Source: Bacillus sp. RO1 (lineage in GTDB: Bacteria > Bacillota > Bacilli > Bacillales > Bacillaceae_I). Taken from it: a DNA stretch of 64,000 bases. Under the pieces are notes generated by a model. That model saw only the letters and a list, made by a program, of their open reading frames with translations, did no database searches and was not told the origin of the DNA. A program made the position numbers and the translations under genes. Below, piece by piece: positions 16,728 through 26,324 of the stretch. Position 1 is the stretch's first letter, and every line of letters begins with the position of its first letter. The stretch lies in the NCBI RefSeq assembly GCF_012524115.1, contig NZ_JAAZWB010000077.1, positions 62,001 to 126,000 of the forward strand, read 5' to 3'.

Positions 16728-18082
16728 CAGCCTTCACTCCCTTCTACTGCAGAATGGAAGCCTTTGTTCCCTATATTTCTTTTCTTCTTATATAAAAATA
16801 AGCCATTAGGTTCCCTTCCAAAATCCTTGAGTAAAGCCCGAAGTTCATCAATAATTTCTTTCGGTCCATTTAAAAGATCCATGCTTCCCTCTCTCCAATT
16901 CGAAACAGGGAACTTACTTTCAAACATAAGGTACATATCCATTAACCTGTTTTTTAGAACAACATCATGGGCCATCTCCAGCCCTTTTTCCGTTAGCATT
17001 ATACATTTATCAGCCTGTTCTTCAGCTAATAAACCTTCCTTTTTCAATTCCTTTACCACTGAAAGCATCGTGATGGTGGATATCGGACGCAGTTCCACCA
17101 CTTGTTGGTAGGTGTAGCTTCCAATTTCTTTACCTTCTGACTCTTTTAACTTGGTCTCACTCAATTCATACAGACTAGATAAAATATTTTCCCTTGTTAC
17201 TAGGCGCTTAACCTTCCATTGTTTAACCATTTTAGGCAATAACCCTTTTTTTGTACCGAATATAAGGGAGAATACAAACAATATTGTCGCTGCCAAAATA
17301 ATTAATGGTCCTGTCGACATCCCACGGGCCAATGTACTGAGCAAAGTCCCAACAACACCTGAAACTCCACCGACCAAGCCAGCCAAAACCACCATATAGT
17401 CAAGCCGTTCTGTCCAATACCTCGCAGTGATAGCCGGCGTGATTAACATAGCTGCCATCAATATAACGCCAACTGCCTGAAGCCCAATAACAACTGCGCC
17501 GACAATCATAGTCATTAAAAGACCATTCAGCCATTTAACTGGAAGTCCTATCCCTTGAGCAAACTGAGGATCAAAGGTTATCAGCTTCAATTCTTTGAAC
17601 AAGACGAATGTGATAAAAATTAAAATAAAGGCTATTACACTAATGATTTGTACATCCAAACCAACAATAGCCGCCGCTTGCCCAAAAATAAATGAATCCA
17701 GCCCTGCCTGATTACCACTTCCATACTGCTGAATATATGTTAATAGAACAATACCAAAGCCAAAAAACACGGATAAAACGAGACCTATTGCAGTATCTTC
17801 TTTTATTCTGGAGTGTTTAATAATAGCTTGAATACAGTAAGTTCCGATTAAACCTGAGATGGACGCTCCAATCAATAACCACGACATCGACTTTGCTCCA
17901 ATCAGTAAGAACGCAATACATATTCCGGGCAAAGCTGCGTGTGCCATTGCATCTCCAAGAAGGCTTTGTTTTCTCAACAAAGCGAAGCTACCAATGACAC
18001 CACTTGCCATTCCTAGCAGAATGGTCCCTAGCAGTACCCACTGCACGTTCGGATCTTGTAGCATATTGAGAACCGTTTCCAT
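16727..18082 (-). CDS. mntC: Manganese ABC transporter permease MntC with C-terminal winged-helix domain
   Basis: 451 residues: an ABC-3 permease (about 1-290) fused to a cytoplasmic domain (about 305-440). The domain reads like a DtxR/MntR winged helix: ENILSSLYELSE, then TITMLSVVKELKKEGLL, LTEKGLEMAHDVVLKNRLMDMYLMF. B. subtilis MntC is similarly long. The start at 18082 follows AGGAG by 7 bases; codons upstream to 18112 overlap mntB and lack a ribosome site. What the tail does (metal sensing or transport gating) is unknown. Confidence 0.92.
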   Translation of the reverse strand: METVLNMLQDPNVQWVLLGTILLGMASGVIGSFALLRKQSLLGDAMAHAALPGICIAFLLIGAKSMSWLLIGASISGLIGTYCIQAIIKHSRIKEDTAIGLVLSVFFGFGIVLLTYIQQYGSGNQAGLDSFIFGQAAAIVGLDVQIISVIAFILIFITFVLFKELKLITFDPQFAQGIGLPVKWLNGLLMTMIVGAVVIGLQAVGVILMAAMLITPAITARYWTERLDYMVVLAGLVGGVSGVVGTLLSTLARGMSTGPLIILAATILFVFSLIFGTKKGLLPKMVKQWKVKRLVTRENILSSLYELSETKLKESEGKEIGSYTYQQVVELRPISTITMLSVVKELKKEGLLAEEQADKCIMLTEKGLEMAHDVVLKNRLMDMYLMFESKFPVSNWREGSMDLLNGPKEIIDELRALLKDFGREPNGLFLYKKKRNIGNKGFHSAVEGSEG

Positions 18083-18092
18083 ACTGTCACTC

Positions 18093-18839
18093 CTATTGTT
18101 CGACAATGGCATGATTTTGGTCTAAAAATGCCAACCGACCACCATACGTTTTTTGTAAATTATCCATTGTAAATACTTCTTCTGTCGGACCAATCGCAAT
18201 CTTTCTAAGATTAAGCAGCAACACCCAGTCAAAATACTCTTTCACTGTTTGGAGATCATGATGAACTACCAGCACTGTTTTTCCTTGTGCTTTAAGTTCA
18301 TTAAGAATGGTGATGATTGCTTTTTCTGTTGCAGCATCCACACCTACGAAGGGTTCATCCATAAAATAAATACTCGCATCCTGTGCAAGCGCTCTTGCCA
18401 GGAACACTCGTTGTTGTTGACCACCTGAAAGCTGACTAATCTGTCGTGTTGCATATTCTTTCATTCCGACTTTATCCAAGCATTCATAAGCAAACTCTAT
18501 ATCCTTCTTGTTCGGTCTCTTCACCCAACCAATATGACCATATCTCCCCATCAGTACAACATCCAATGCGTTCGTTGGAAAGTCCCAATCCACAGACCCA
18601 CGCTGTGGAACATAACCAATTAATTTACGCTGTGATTTATACGATTTTCCATAGATTGATATAGTACCAGACGCCTTCGGAATTAATTCCAAAGCCGCCT
18701 TGATTAATGTAGATTTACCGGCACCATTCGGTCCAATAATCCCGATAAGTTTTCCTTCCGGAACGCTGAAACTAACTTCTTTTAATACAGGTTTACGATG
18801 ATAAGCTACTGTTAAATTTTCTATTTTGACTGGCTGCAT
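18093..18839 (-). CDS. mntB: Manganese ABC transporter ATPase MntB
   Basis: 248 residues. Walker [10 protein letters not shown] (36-44), Q-loop [13 protein letters not shown], signature LSGGQQQR near 138, Walker [13 protein letters not shown], and the H-loop LVVHHDL. This is the metal-type (MntB/ZnuC/ZurA) ATPase group. It drives Mn(II) import with MntC and MntD. It follows mntA by about 51 bases and precedes mntC by 10. Confidence 0.94.
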   Translation of the reverse strand: MQPVKIENLTVAYHRKPVLKEVSFSVPEGKLIGIIGPNGAGKSTLIKAALELIPKASGTISIYGKSYKSQRKLIGYVPQRGSVDWDFPTNALDVVLMGRYGHIGWVKRPNKKDIEFAYECLDKVGMKEYATRQISQLSGGQQQRVFLARALAQDASIYFMDEPFVGVDAATEKAIITILNELKAQGKTVLVVHHDLQTVKEYFDWVLLLNLRKIAIGPTEEVFTMDNLQKTYGGRLAFLDQNHAIVEQ

Positions 18840-18890
18840 ATTCGTTCACCTTGCTTTCTAATTTGCTTTTCCCCATGAAATAAAAGCCTT

Positions 18891-19817
18891 CTATTTTAAC
18901 GCCTTTACGATTGTATCAATATTATGTCGGAACATTCCTAAGTATGTTCCTGTTTCTGTACCAGCAGCTCCCATTGCATCAGAGTATAATTCCCCACCTA
19001 TTACAACTGTATGGTCCTTGCTTTCAGCTCCCTGAACTACTGCATTTATGGAGTCTTCCGATATGCTACTTTCGACGAATACTGCTTTAATGTTTCTTTC
19101 TACTAAAAGATCTACAATGGAACGCACATCACTTAAACCAAACTCTGCATCTGTACTCAATCCTTGCAAGCCCGTCACTTCCATTCCATATGCTTTCCCA
19201 AAGTACTGGAACGCGTCATGAGCCGTTACTAATACTCTACTCTCTTCTGGAATCGTTGCAAGTTGTTCCTTGGCGTAAGTATCTAATTCTTCCAATTTCT
19301 TTATATATGCTTCCGCATTCTTTTCATATAAATCAGCGTTCGCCTTATCTTCTTTAATCAATGTCTCTTTCACTTCTTCTACTGCATACACCCATAATGA
19401 GATATCAAACCAAACATGAGGATCCTTTTTATCTGTTTCACCTTCTGCAATTAACAACTTATCCGTTGGAACAGATTCTGCTACAGGAACCGTTGCTTTT
19501 TTATCCTTCATTTTACTAAGAATTTCTCCCATTCTTCCCTCTAATTTAAGCCCGTTATAGAAGATGATATCTGCTTCATTTAATTTTTTTAAATCTCCTT
19601 GAGATGCTTTATACAAATGTGGATCAATACCTGGCCCCATAAGACTTTCCACTTCTACATTATCTCCGCCAACATTTTCAACGATATCTGCTATTTGGGC
19701 AATAGTAGTGGTAACCTTAATTGTTTCATTCTCATCGCTACTTACTCCTGAGGAACAAGCAGTCAATCCTAAACTGATAGCTCCTAGCAATACCAATTTC
19801 CCCAATAGTTTTTTCAT
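18891..19817 (-). CDS. mntA: Manganese-binding lipoprotein MntA
   Basis: 308 residues. Signal peptide with lipobox LTAC (Cys about 21), then the cluster A-I fold: PGIDPHLYKASQGDL and DPHVWFDISLW supply two His ligands, ARGL-like core AHDAFQYFGKAYG the next, and VFVESSISEDSINAV the acidic end. No His-rich loop, unlike the zinc protein ZnuA in this window. First gene of mntABCD, with an MntR operator upstream. Confidence 0.94.
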   Translation of the reverse strand: MKKLLGKLVLLGAISLGLTACSSGVSSDENETIKVTTTIAQIADIVENVGGDNVEVESLMGPGIDPHLYKASQGDLKKLNEADIIFYNGLKLEGRMGEILSKMKDKKATVPVAESVPTDKLLIAEGETDKKDPHVWFDISLWVYAVEEVKETLIKEDKANADLYEKNAEAYIKKLEELDTYAKEQLATIPEESRVLVTAHDAFQYFGKAYGMEVTGLQGLSTDAEFGLSDVRSIVDLLVERNIKAVFVESSISEDSINAVVQGAESKDHTVVIGGELYSDAMGAAGTETGTYLGMFRHNIDTIVKALK

Positions 19818-19855
19818 TTTCTCTCTCCTCTTTTTTAAGTATTTGTACTAGTCAA

Positions 19856-19880
19856 CAAAAGTTTGTCTAATGCAAATTTT
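19856..19880 (-). promoter_or_regulatory. MntR operator of mntABCD
   Basis: Minus strand contains TTTGCATTAGACAAACTTTT, close to the B. subtilis mntA MntR site (AATTTTGCATNAGGGAAACTTT, recalled). It lies about 40-64 bases upstream of mntA. Confidence 0.78.
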
Positions 19881-20010
19881 ATGGTAAAAAAATACACACG
19901 TTCTTTCCTTCTCCTAAATCCACTGTATGTAGAAGAAGATAAAAATGTGATTCAACTTGACCAATTACAGTAATTTAAGCCTAAACTCAAAAAGTTGCCC
20001 TCATACAAAA

Positions 20011-20035
20011 CTTAAACCCTAAGCAAACTTTTGTC
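20011..20035 (+). promoter_or_regulatory. Possible second MntR half-site
   Basis: CCTAAGCAAACTTTTGTC on the plus strand shares CAAACTTTTGT exactly with the mntA operator, but the other half differs. Within the 387-base gap between mntA and menC. Confidence 0.35.
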
Positions 20036-20077
20036 AAGAACGAAAAAGCGCGAAAATATAGAAAAAAAGAAAGAAAG

Positions 20078-20117
20078 GGGGTCAGACCCCTCTAGGAATT
20101 TCGCTCTTTACGTCGAA
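20078..20117 (+). repeat. GGGGTCAGACCCC element, copy 2
   Basis: GGGGTCAGACCCC (20078-20090), then TCTAGGAATTT, then ACGTCGAA at 20110-20117, 32 bases after the palindrome start as in the other two copies. It lies between the mntA control region and the menC terminator. Confidence 0.75.
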
Positions 20118-20140
20118 TATATATAAAGTTAACATGAAAA

Positions 20141-20169
20141 AGCCCTGCAGTGATTGGGCTGCAGGGGCT
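20141..20169 (-). terminator. menC terminator
   Basis: Minus strand AGCCCCTGCAG/CTGCAGGGCT hairpin followed by TTTTTCAT, downstream of the last men gene. Confidence 0.88.
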
Positions 20170-20204
20170 TTTGTGTTTTTTATTGTTTTGTCGGAAATTT
20201 AATT

Positions 20205-21317
20205 TTACTTTTTTGTATGAAAGCTTGCATTTCGCTTACTTAATTCCTTTACATACGCTTCATCCACTTCAAAGCCGATGCCTGGACCATCTGGTACGGG
20301 CAATTTACCTCTTTCCACTACCACTTCCGGCGTAATTACATCCTTATCCCAATAACGGCTTGATGAAGAAAGATCTCCTGGGATTGTAAAATTGTGCAAA
20401 GACGCTAGGGCGATATGGAATGCTCTCGAAATCCCGGTTTCCAGCATACCACCGCACCAGACTGGAATTCCATGTCCCGCACATATATCATGGATGTCAA
20501 TGGCGTTAGCAAGTCCGCCAACCCGACCGATTTTAATACTCATCACTTTACAGCTTCCTAGCTTGATAGCGTTTCTTGCATCCTGAAGGGAAACAATACT
20601 TTCATCCAAACAAACAGGTGTAGTTAAAACTCTTTGTAGTTCAGCATGCTCCACAATGTCATCAGCAGCAAGTGGCTGTTCGATCATCAGCAAGTTTAAT
20701 GCATCTAATTTTTTTAGCCGCTCCACATCTCCAAGCGAATAAGCAGAATTTGCATCTACTAGTAAAGCAATATCCGGAAATGAATCTCTTATCTTTTTTA
20801 ATATCTCGTAGTCGTTTGATGGGTCTACTTTCACCTTAATACGCTTATAGCCTTCTTTTATTCTATGCTCGATGGTAGAGAGCATCCTCTCTGGAGTATC
20901 CAGGCTCACTACTACTCCAGCTTTCACCTCTCTGCGCACACCTCCGATATACTTTGCCAGAGACACACCCGCTTGCTTAGCAAAAAGGTCCCAGATTGCC
21001 ATCTCCACTCCAGCTTTAGCCATCTGATTTCGCTTCCAATGTAAAAGAGCTTCGTTCACTCCTCGCGGGGATTCCCACTCTTGATGTAAAACAGTTGGAA
21101 TGAAAAACTCAGTCAACATATGCCAAGCAGTTTCTATAGTTTCCTCTGTATACCACGGAGAAGAAAATGCAACCACTTCCCCCCATCCAGAATTCCCTGA
21201 ATCATCTGTTGCTTTAATTAAGATGCTCTCCCTATCTGTGACGGTTTCCTGGTGAGTTCGAAATGGTTGAACTAATTTCATAGAAGTCAGGAATAAATCA
21301 ACCTTCTCAATTCTCAT
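20205..21317 (-). CDS. menC: o-Succinylbenzoate synthase MenC
   Basis: 370 residues, enolase superfamily. Catalytic Lys in KRIKVKVDP, metal ligands D (LLVDANSAYS), E (MIEQPLA) and D (VCLDESIV), second Lys in VMSIKIGRVGG. It dehydrates SHCHC to o-succinylbenzoate in menaquinone synthesis; homologues can also racemise N-acylamino acids. Two ATGs in a row: the second (21317) gives a 6-base spacing from GGGAGG. It overlaps the end of menE. Last gene of the men cluster, with a terminator after it. Confidence 0.92.
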   Translation of the reverse strand: MRIEKVDLFLTSMKLVQPFRTHQETVTDRESILIKATDDSGNSGWGEVVAFSSPWYTEETIETAWHMLTEFFIPTVLHQEWESPRGVNEALLHWKRNQMAKAGVEMAIWDLFAKQAGVSLAKYIGGVRREVKAGVVVSLDTPERMLSTIEHRIKEGYKRIKVKVDPSNDYEILKKIRDSFPDIALLVDANSAYSLGDVERLKKLDALNLLMIEQPLAADDIVEHAELQRVLTTPVCLDESIVSLQDARNAIKLGSCKVMSIKIGRVGGLANAIDIHDICAGHGIPVWCGGMLETGISRAFHIALASLHNFTIPGDLSSSSRYWDKDVITPEVVVERGKLPVPDGPGIGFEVDEAYVKELSKRNASFHTKK

Positions 21318-22803
21318 CATTATCCTCCCAATCCGGCAACATTTTTAAAAGCTCTCTCCGCATTAACTTATTGGAAGCATTTCTCGGCAAACTTTCCACA
21401 ACATATATTTGTTTTGGGACTTTATAGCCCGCCAACTGCTCACGAACAAAAGACTTCAATTTTTCTTCCAGCAGCTCTTCTTCCCTTCCAGTAACAACAA
21501 ATGCTACGGGAATCTGTCCCCAACGATGATCAGGTATCCCAGTAACACCCGCCTCCTTTATGGAAGGGTGAGAAACGAGAACCGCTTCAATTTCTGCAGG
21601 ATAGACATTTTCCCCGCCCGAAATAATTAAATCACTTCGTCTGTCCACAACAAATAGAAACCCGTCCTGATCCACATAACCTAAATCTCCAGTGTAGAAC
21701 CACCCGTCTTTTACTGCCTCAGAAGTACTATTTTCCCGGTTATAGTACCCAACTGTTACGTTTGGACCCTTCACCACAATTTCACCTGTTTCCATAGGAC
21801 CAACTTCCATTCCATCAATCATTATCTTTAGCTGGCAAGGAAAAAGTGGTTTCCCCGCTGAACCTATTTTCGACATGGCAAAGTCAGGAGAGAGGGTGAC
21901 AATTTGTGAGCAGGTCTCCGTCATGCCATACGTTTGGTAAACAGGAATAGATTTCCTCCTGCACTCTTCCAGAATAGATTTGGGTACTGGCCCTCCACCA
22001 ACGAGCATGCATCGAAACGTTAGCGGATAGGATTTTGAACCGAGTTGTTCCAACAAGTTGCTCAGCATGGTAGTCACGACCGATACAATACTAACTTGCC
22101 GTTCCATCAAGTCCTTATGTACTGCCTCCGCTTCAAAACGTCTATGGATAATCACTCTTATTCCATAAATCACGCTTCTCATCAAGATGGATAATCCACT
22201 TATATGAAAGATCGGCACCGCTAACAACCAGCAGTCATCTTCGTGAAGACCCATATTTAGAGCAGAGCCAGTAGCACTCCAAAAGTGATTGCCATAGGAC
22301 TGCTTCACACCTTTAGGAAAACCCGTCGTGCCACTTGTGTACATAATGGTATCGATTTCTTCAAGGGAGAATTCCTCTACAATAGTAACGTCACTGCCTT
22401 TTAATGAAAGTACCTCAGAATAGGAGACAATCTTATCGGTTCCCTTAAACTCTTTACTTTTCTGAAGCCCTGATTCTTGTTCATCATCCACCAAAATAAA
22501 TCGGGATGCTGCGTCCTCTACTTGATAAGACAGCTCCTTAGAGGTTAATCGTAAATTATGTAATACAGTAATCGCTCCAAGATTTTTTAGTGCAAATAGC
22601 AATTCTACAAGCTCTATGCTATTGGCCATAAAGACAGATATCCGGTCACCATGCCTTACACCCAACTCTACCAATTTACCGGTCACGATTAATGAATTCC
22701 TGTATAACTCTGAAAAAGTCACCGCCCTCTCTTCCATTTCAAGTGCTATCCGGTCCGGAGTCAAGGCAGCCCGTTTCATTAAAAAGTTTGGCAATATTGT
22801 CAT
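21307..22803 (-). CDS. menE: o-Succinylbenzoate-CoA ligase MenE
   Basis: 498 residues, ANL adenylating superfamily. P-loop MYTSGTTGFPKGV near 160, YGMTETCSQ near 290, YTGDLGYVDQDGFLFVVDRRSDLIISGGENVYP hinge region near 380, and C-terminal catalytic Lys in ASNKLMRREL. It joins CoA to o-succinylbenzoate. The start at 22803 follows GGGAGG by 8 bases; 26 codons open upstream run back into a terminator and are rejected. It may be transcribed partly apart from menB because a terminator separates them. Confidence 0.94.
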   Translation of the reverse strand: MTILPNFLMKRAALTPDRIALEMEERAVTFSELYRNSLIVTGKLVELGVRHGDRISVFMANSIELVELLFALKNLGAITVLHNLRLTSKELSYQVEDAASRFILVDDEQESGLQKSKEFKGTDKIVSYSEVLSLKGSDVTIVEEFSLEEIDTIMYTSGTTGFPKGVKQSYGNHFWSATGSALNMGLHEDDCWLLAVPIFHISGLSILMRSVIYGIRVIIHRRFEAEAVHKDLMERQVSIVSVVTTMLSNLLEQLGSKSYPLTFRCMLVGGGPVPKSILEECRRKSIPVYQTYGMTETCSQIVTLSPDFAMSKIGSAGKPLFPCQLKIMIDGMEVGPMETGEIVVKGPNVTVGYYNRENSTSEAVKDGWFYTGDLGYVDQDGFLFVVDRRSDLIISGGENVYPAEIEAVLVSHPSIKEAGVTGIPDHRWGQIPVAFVVTGREEELLEEKLKSFVREQLAGYKVPKQIYVVESLPRNASNKLMRRELLKMLPDWEDNDEN

Positions 22804-22841
22804 CGCTATAACCTCCCTACCCAGTTTTCCCATAAAAAGAA

Positions 22842-22876
22842 GGGCAATCCAAAAGCCAAAAGCTCTTAGATTGCCC
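22842..22876 (-). terminator. Terminator inside the men cluster (menB/menE)
   Basis: Minus strand GGGCAATC/GATTGCCC with an inner pairing, followed by TTCTTTTT. It lies between the menB stop codon and the menE ribosome site. Confidence 0.78.
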
Positions 22877-22900
22877 TCCAATCACCATAAATCTTTTTTA

Positions 22901-23722
22901 TTAAGGGAAACGAGGGAATTGTCCAAAGTCCGGCTTTCTTTTTTCTTTAAAAGCATCGCGACCTTCTTTTGCCTCTTCCGTAGTGTAATACAATAATGTA
23001 GCATCACCAGCGAACTGTTGGATACCTGCCAAGCCATCTGTGTCTGCATTCATGGCAGCTTTCAAGAAACGTAGAGCAGTCGGGCTGTTTTCTAACATTT
23101 CCTCACACCATTTCACTGTTTCATCCTCTAATTGCTCTAAAGGAACAACCGTGTTTACTAGACCCATATCAAGTGCTTCCTTCGCATCGTATTGACGGCA
23201 TAGGTACCAGATTTCACGGGCTTTTTTATGTCCAACGATACGCGCAAGGTATCCGGAGCCGTAACCTGCATCAAAGCTTCCCACTTTAGGACCAGTCTGT
23301 CCAAAGCGAGCATTGTCAGCAGCAATCGTTAAATCACATACTACATGTAATACGTGTCCGCCACCAATTGCCCAGCCTGCAACCATTGCCACTACAGGTT
23401 TTGGTGTTACACGGATTAAACGTTGAAGGTCAAGTACGTTCAAGCGAGGGATTTCATCTTCCCCAACATAACCGCCATGTCCGCGAACCTTTTGGTCTCC
23501 TCCGGAACAAAATGCTTTGTCTCCAGCACCTGTTAAAATGATGACGCCAACACTAGAATCGTCACGTGCATAAGCAAACGCTTCAATCAATTCCATTACA
23601 GTTTTCGGACGGAAAGCATTATGTACTTCCGGACGGTTGATCGTAATTTTTGCGATCCCGTTATATGTTTCATATAAAATGTCTTCAAATTGTTTTGGTC
23701 CTGCTATCCATTCTCTTGCCAT
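22901..23722 (-). CDS. menB: 1,4-dihydroxy-2-naphthoyl-CoA synthase MenB
   Basis: 273-residue crotonase-fold enzyme. MenB markers: [15 protein letters not shown] oxyanion and active loop, [51 protein letters not shown] core, and the C-terminal [10 protein letters not shown]. It closes the second ring by Dieckmann condensation of OSB-CoA. It follows menH by 24 bases. The length matches B. subtilis MenB (about 271). Confidence 0.96.
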   Translation of the reverse strand: MAREWIAGPKQFEDILYETYNGIAKITINRPEVHNAFRPKTVMELIEAFAYARDDSSVGVIILTGAGDKAFCSGGDQKVRGHGGYVGEDEIPRLNVLDLQRLIRVTPKPVVAMVAGWAIGGGHVLHVVCDLTIAADNARFGQTGPKVGSFDAGYGSGYLARIVGHKKAREIWYLCRQYDAKEALDMGLVNTVVPLEQLEDETVKWCEEMLENSPTALRFLKAAMNADTDGLAGIQQFAGDATLLYYTTEEAKEGRDAFKEKRKPDFGQFPRFP

Positions 23723-23746
23723 GATTTATTTCCTCCCTAACATAAA

Positions 23747-24559
23747 TTAGTTCGTTAAAAACCCACTTACTATTTTACCAAACTTTCGCGGTTGTTCCAC
23801 ATGAATTGCATGTCCTGCGTCACTTATTTTGAAAAAAACCGATTTTTCTATCCTTTTTTTCATTTCCTGAGCAATAAGGACAAATTTTTCGTCCCATTCC
23901 CCTGCGGCCAGAAGTACAGGACAATTGATTTTATGAAGAGAGTTCCAAACGGAAGGTTGCATCCCTGTACCCAGACCACGCAAACTATTTGCTAGTCCCA
24001 CAGGTGAATTGCTCAATCGTTGCTCATAAATTGCCTCTTGTTTTTCCGGAGGCAATAGTTTTTGTGATTGAAAAAGGGAAATGTTAGTCCAAAAATCAAT
24101 AAAAGATTTTAAACCTTCCTTTTCAATCCGCTCTGCAAGCATTTCATCTGCTTCTTTCCTCGCAAGCCTGTCCTCTGACTTTTCCAGACCAGGAGACGCA
24201 CTTTCAAGCACTATTTTGGATACCATCGAAGGAAAAGCAACCGCAAAAGAAAGCGCCACCCTTCCTCCCATAGAATATCCATAAATAGATACCGATGAAA
24301 TATTAAATCTATCCAAAATAGATTTCAAATCGAAAAGCACCTTTTCCATTCGATAACGCTCCGCTTGGCCAGGCGCATCTGTTTTTCCATGGCCAAGTTG
24401 ATCTACCAAAATAAAAGTATAGTCTTCTACATTTTCAAAACCCGCGATTAATTCGTGAAAACTTCTTCCGTTCCCAGTAAAACCGTGCAGCATAAGAATA
24501 TGGCGGGCACCATGACCAATCTTCTCTATATGATAGTATACCCCGTTAATCTCCATCAT
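23747..24559 (-). CDS. menH: SHCHC synthase MenH (alpha/beta hydrolase)
   Basis: 270 residues. Nucleophile elbow GYSMGGR (Ser near 102), HGFTG oxyanion motif near 27, and catalytic His in DAGHAIH near 247. It eliminates pyruvate from SEPHCHC to give SHCHC. The start at 24559 forms an ATGA overlap with the menD stop codon, so the 16 codons open further upstream inside menD are not used. It sits between menD and menB, as in B. subtilis. Confidence 0.92.
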   Translation of the reverse strand: MMEINGVYYHIEKIGHGARHILMLHGFTGNGRSFHELIAGFENVEDYTFILVDQLGHGKTDAPGQAERYRMEKVLFDLKSILDRFNISSVSIYGYSMGGRVALSFAVAFPSMVSKIVLESASPGLEKSEDRLARKEADEMLAERIEKEGLKSFIDFWTNISLFQSQKLLPPEKQEAIYEQRLSNSPVGLANSLRGLGTGMQPSVWNSLHKINCPVLLAAGEWDEKFVLIAQEMKKRIEKSVFFKISDAGHAIHVEQPRKFGKIVSGFLTN

Positions 24560-26319
24560 TCTTCTTTGTCCAAAACCGATATCATTTCCTGGGAAACATT
24601 TTTCCACAATTTGCGATGAATCTCTTCATTTTCTGCACGGTTGGTTGGAACTTCAATTACTTTTAAGCCTTTTTGGTTAATAGAATATGACACTGCCTCT
24701 TGGAAATCAGACCAACTTTCCGCTCTCATATATTCGCCTTCGTATAACTTTACAGCGTGCTCAAAATTAATTCCTGTTGGGGTACCAAACAAAGCTTCAA
24801 AATGCTTCTCCACTTTTGACTGCGGAAGGAACGAGAAGATTCCCCCTCCATTATTATTTACAAGCACAATAGTGACGTTAAGCTTTAGTAATTTGGCGGC
24901 AAGCAGGCCATTCATATCGTGGTAGAAGGATAAATCTCCAATTACCAATACTAGGTTTTCATATGCTTTACTTGCTGCAAGTGCAGTGGAAACCACTCCA
25001 TCAATCCCATTGGCCCCTCTGTTTGCAAGCACTGTCAGCTTTTTATCATCTGTATACAAGAAAGTATCCACATCACGGATAGGCATACTGTTTCCTACAA
25101 AAATGGTCGAACTATCAGGTAGCATTGCTTGAAGTTCTGAAATAATTTTCCCCTCAAACATTCCGCCTTCCTTTTGTTCATTAGAAAGTATCTTTTTTGT
25201 CCTGTCATTTAACGATTTGATACCATCCATCCATTCAAAGGAATCACGAACTGAGAGATTCCCCCTTACCTTTTGGCAAAAAAGCGTTTCTTCTGCATGA
25301 ACCATATAGCTTGCCTGTAACGTCGGATCTCTCCATCCGCCGTCTCCGTCCACAACAATCTGTATCGCACTATTGGACTTGCTTATGTATTGCATTAAAG
25401 ACTTCGATACCGGCATTGCCCCAAAGCGGATGATCATCTCTGGTTCCAGATTCTTTTTCACTTCATCCGGTCGTAAGAAGGCATCATAGCCTTCCATTAC
25501 CGTTTCTTTTCGATGTGCTCCCGTTCTAAGCCCTGATAATGGGTCGGCGAAGATTGGATACTGCAGGGCTTGGGAGAGTTCGGTAATCGCATTAGAAAAT
25601 GCATCACTCTTTGACTGTGGCATTTCTCCGCAAACAATAATACCTTTTTTCCGCTCGCTCATCAGCATGGCAAAAAAGCGAGCCTGATCATCCGTAATCG
25701 AGTATTTGCCTACATTGACCTCTACTATCGATTCATTGCTTTCTTTGTACTTGGACCAAAGCTCCTCCGCCTCTAAGTCAGGAACCAAAGGCTCACGTAA
25801 AGGAAAATTGAGATGAACAGGTCCCATAGGTGCGCTTAGGGAAGTGCCTGTAGCTCGCGCTGCCATGGTTCGTGCGTATCGAATCATTCGGTTCGTATCT
25901 TCCGGTAAGGACATCTCAACGAACCATTTCACATAGTCTCCATACATTTTCAATTGATCAATTGCCTGTGGGGCTCCGACATCTCGTAGCTCATGTGGGC
26001 GATCTGCTGTTAGGACAATAAGTGGCAGTCTAGATTGATAAGCCTCCACAATGGCAGGATAATAGTTCGTTGCTGCAGTGCCTGATGTACAAAGAATGGC
26101 AACTGGTTTATTCTTTGTTTTCGCAAGTCCCAATGCGTAAAAAGCTGCAGATCGCTCATCAATAAGAACTGTAACGTTGATGTCAGGATGTTCTGCCAAA
26201 AGAAGGGCGATTGGAGTGGAACGTGAACCGGGGCTAATTACCGCATCCTCCATACCGCTTTTTACTAATTCATCTACAAATGCTGCAAGATAAAAGGTCA
26301 TGTCATCCATTGAATTCAT
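24556..26319 (-). CDS. menD: SEPHCHC synthase MenD
   Basis: 587-residue thiamine diphosphate enzyme. SPGSRSTP near 31 at the N-terminal active-site region, DERSAAFYALGLAK with the catalytic Glu near 55, and the ThDP/metal motif GDLSFYHDMNGL to NNNGGGIFSF near 450-485. It adds the succinyl semialdehyde unit from 2-oxoglutarate to isochorismate. It starts 5 bases after menF ends and overlaps menH by ATGA. Confidence 0.95.
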   Translation of the reverse strand: MNSMDDMTFYLAAFVDELVKSGMEDAVISPGSRSTPIALLLAEHPDINVTVLIDERSAAFYALGLAKTKNKPVAILCTSGTAATNYYPAIVEAYQSRLPLIVLTADRPHELRDVGAPQAIDQLKMYGDYVKWFVEMSLPEDTNRMIRYARTMAARATGTSLSAPMGPVHLNFPLREPLVPDLEAEELWSKYKESNESIVEVNVGKYSITDDQARFFAMLMSERKKGIIVCGEMPQSKSDAFSNAITELSQALQYPIFADPLSGLRTGAHRKETVMEGYDAFLRPDEVKKNLEPEMIIRFGAMPVSKSLMQYISKSNSAIQIVVDGDGGWRDPTLQASYMVHAEETLFCQKVRGNLSVRDSFEWMDGIKSLNDRTKKILSNEQKEGGMFEGKIISELQAMLPDSSTIFVGNSMPIRDVDTFLYTDDKKLTVLANRGANGIDGVVSTALAASKAYENLVLVIGDLSFYHDMNGLLAAKLLKLNVTIVLVNNNGGGIFSFLPQSKVEKHFEALFGTPTGINFEHAVKLYEGEYMRAESWSDFQEAVSYSINQKGLKVIEVPTNRAENEEIHRKLWKNVSQEMISVLDKEE

Positions 26320-26324
26320 TGTGT

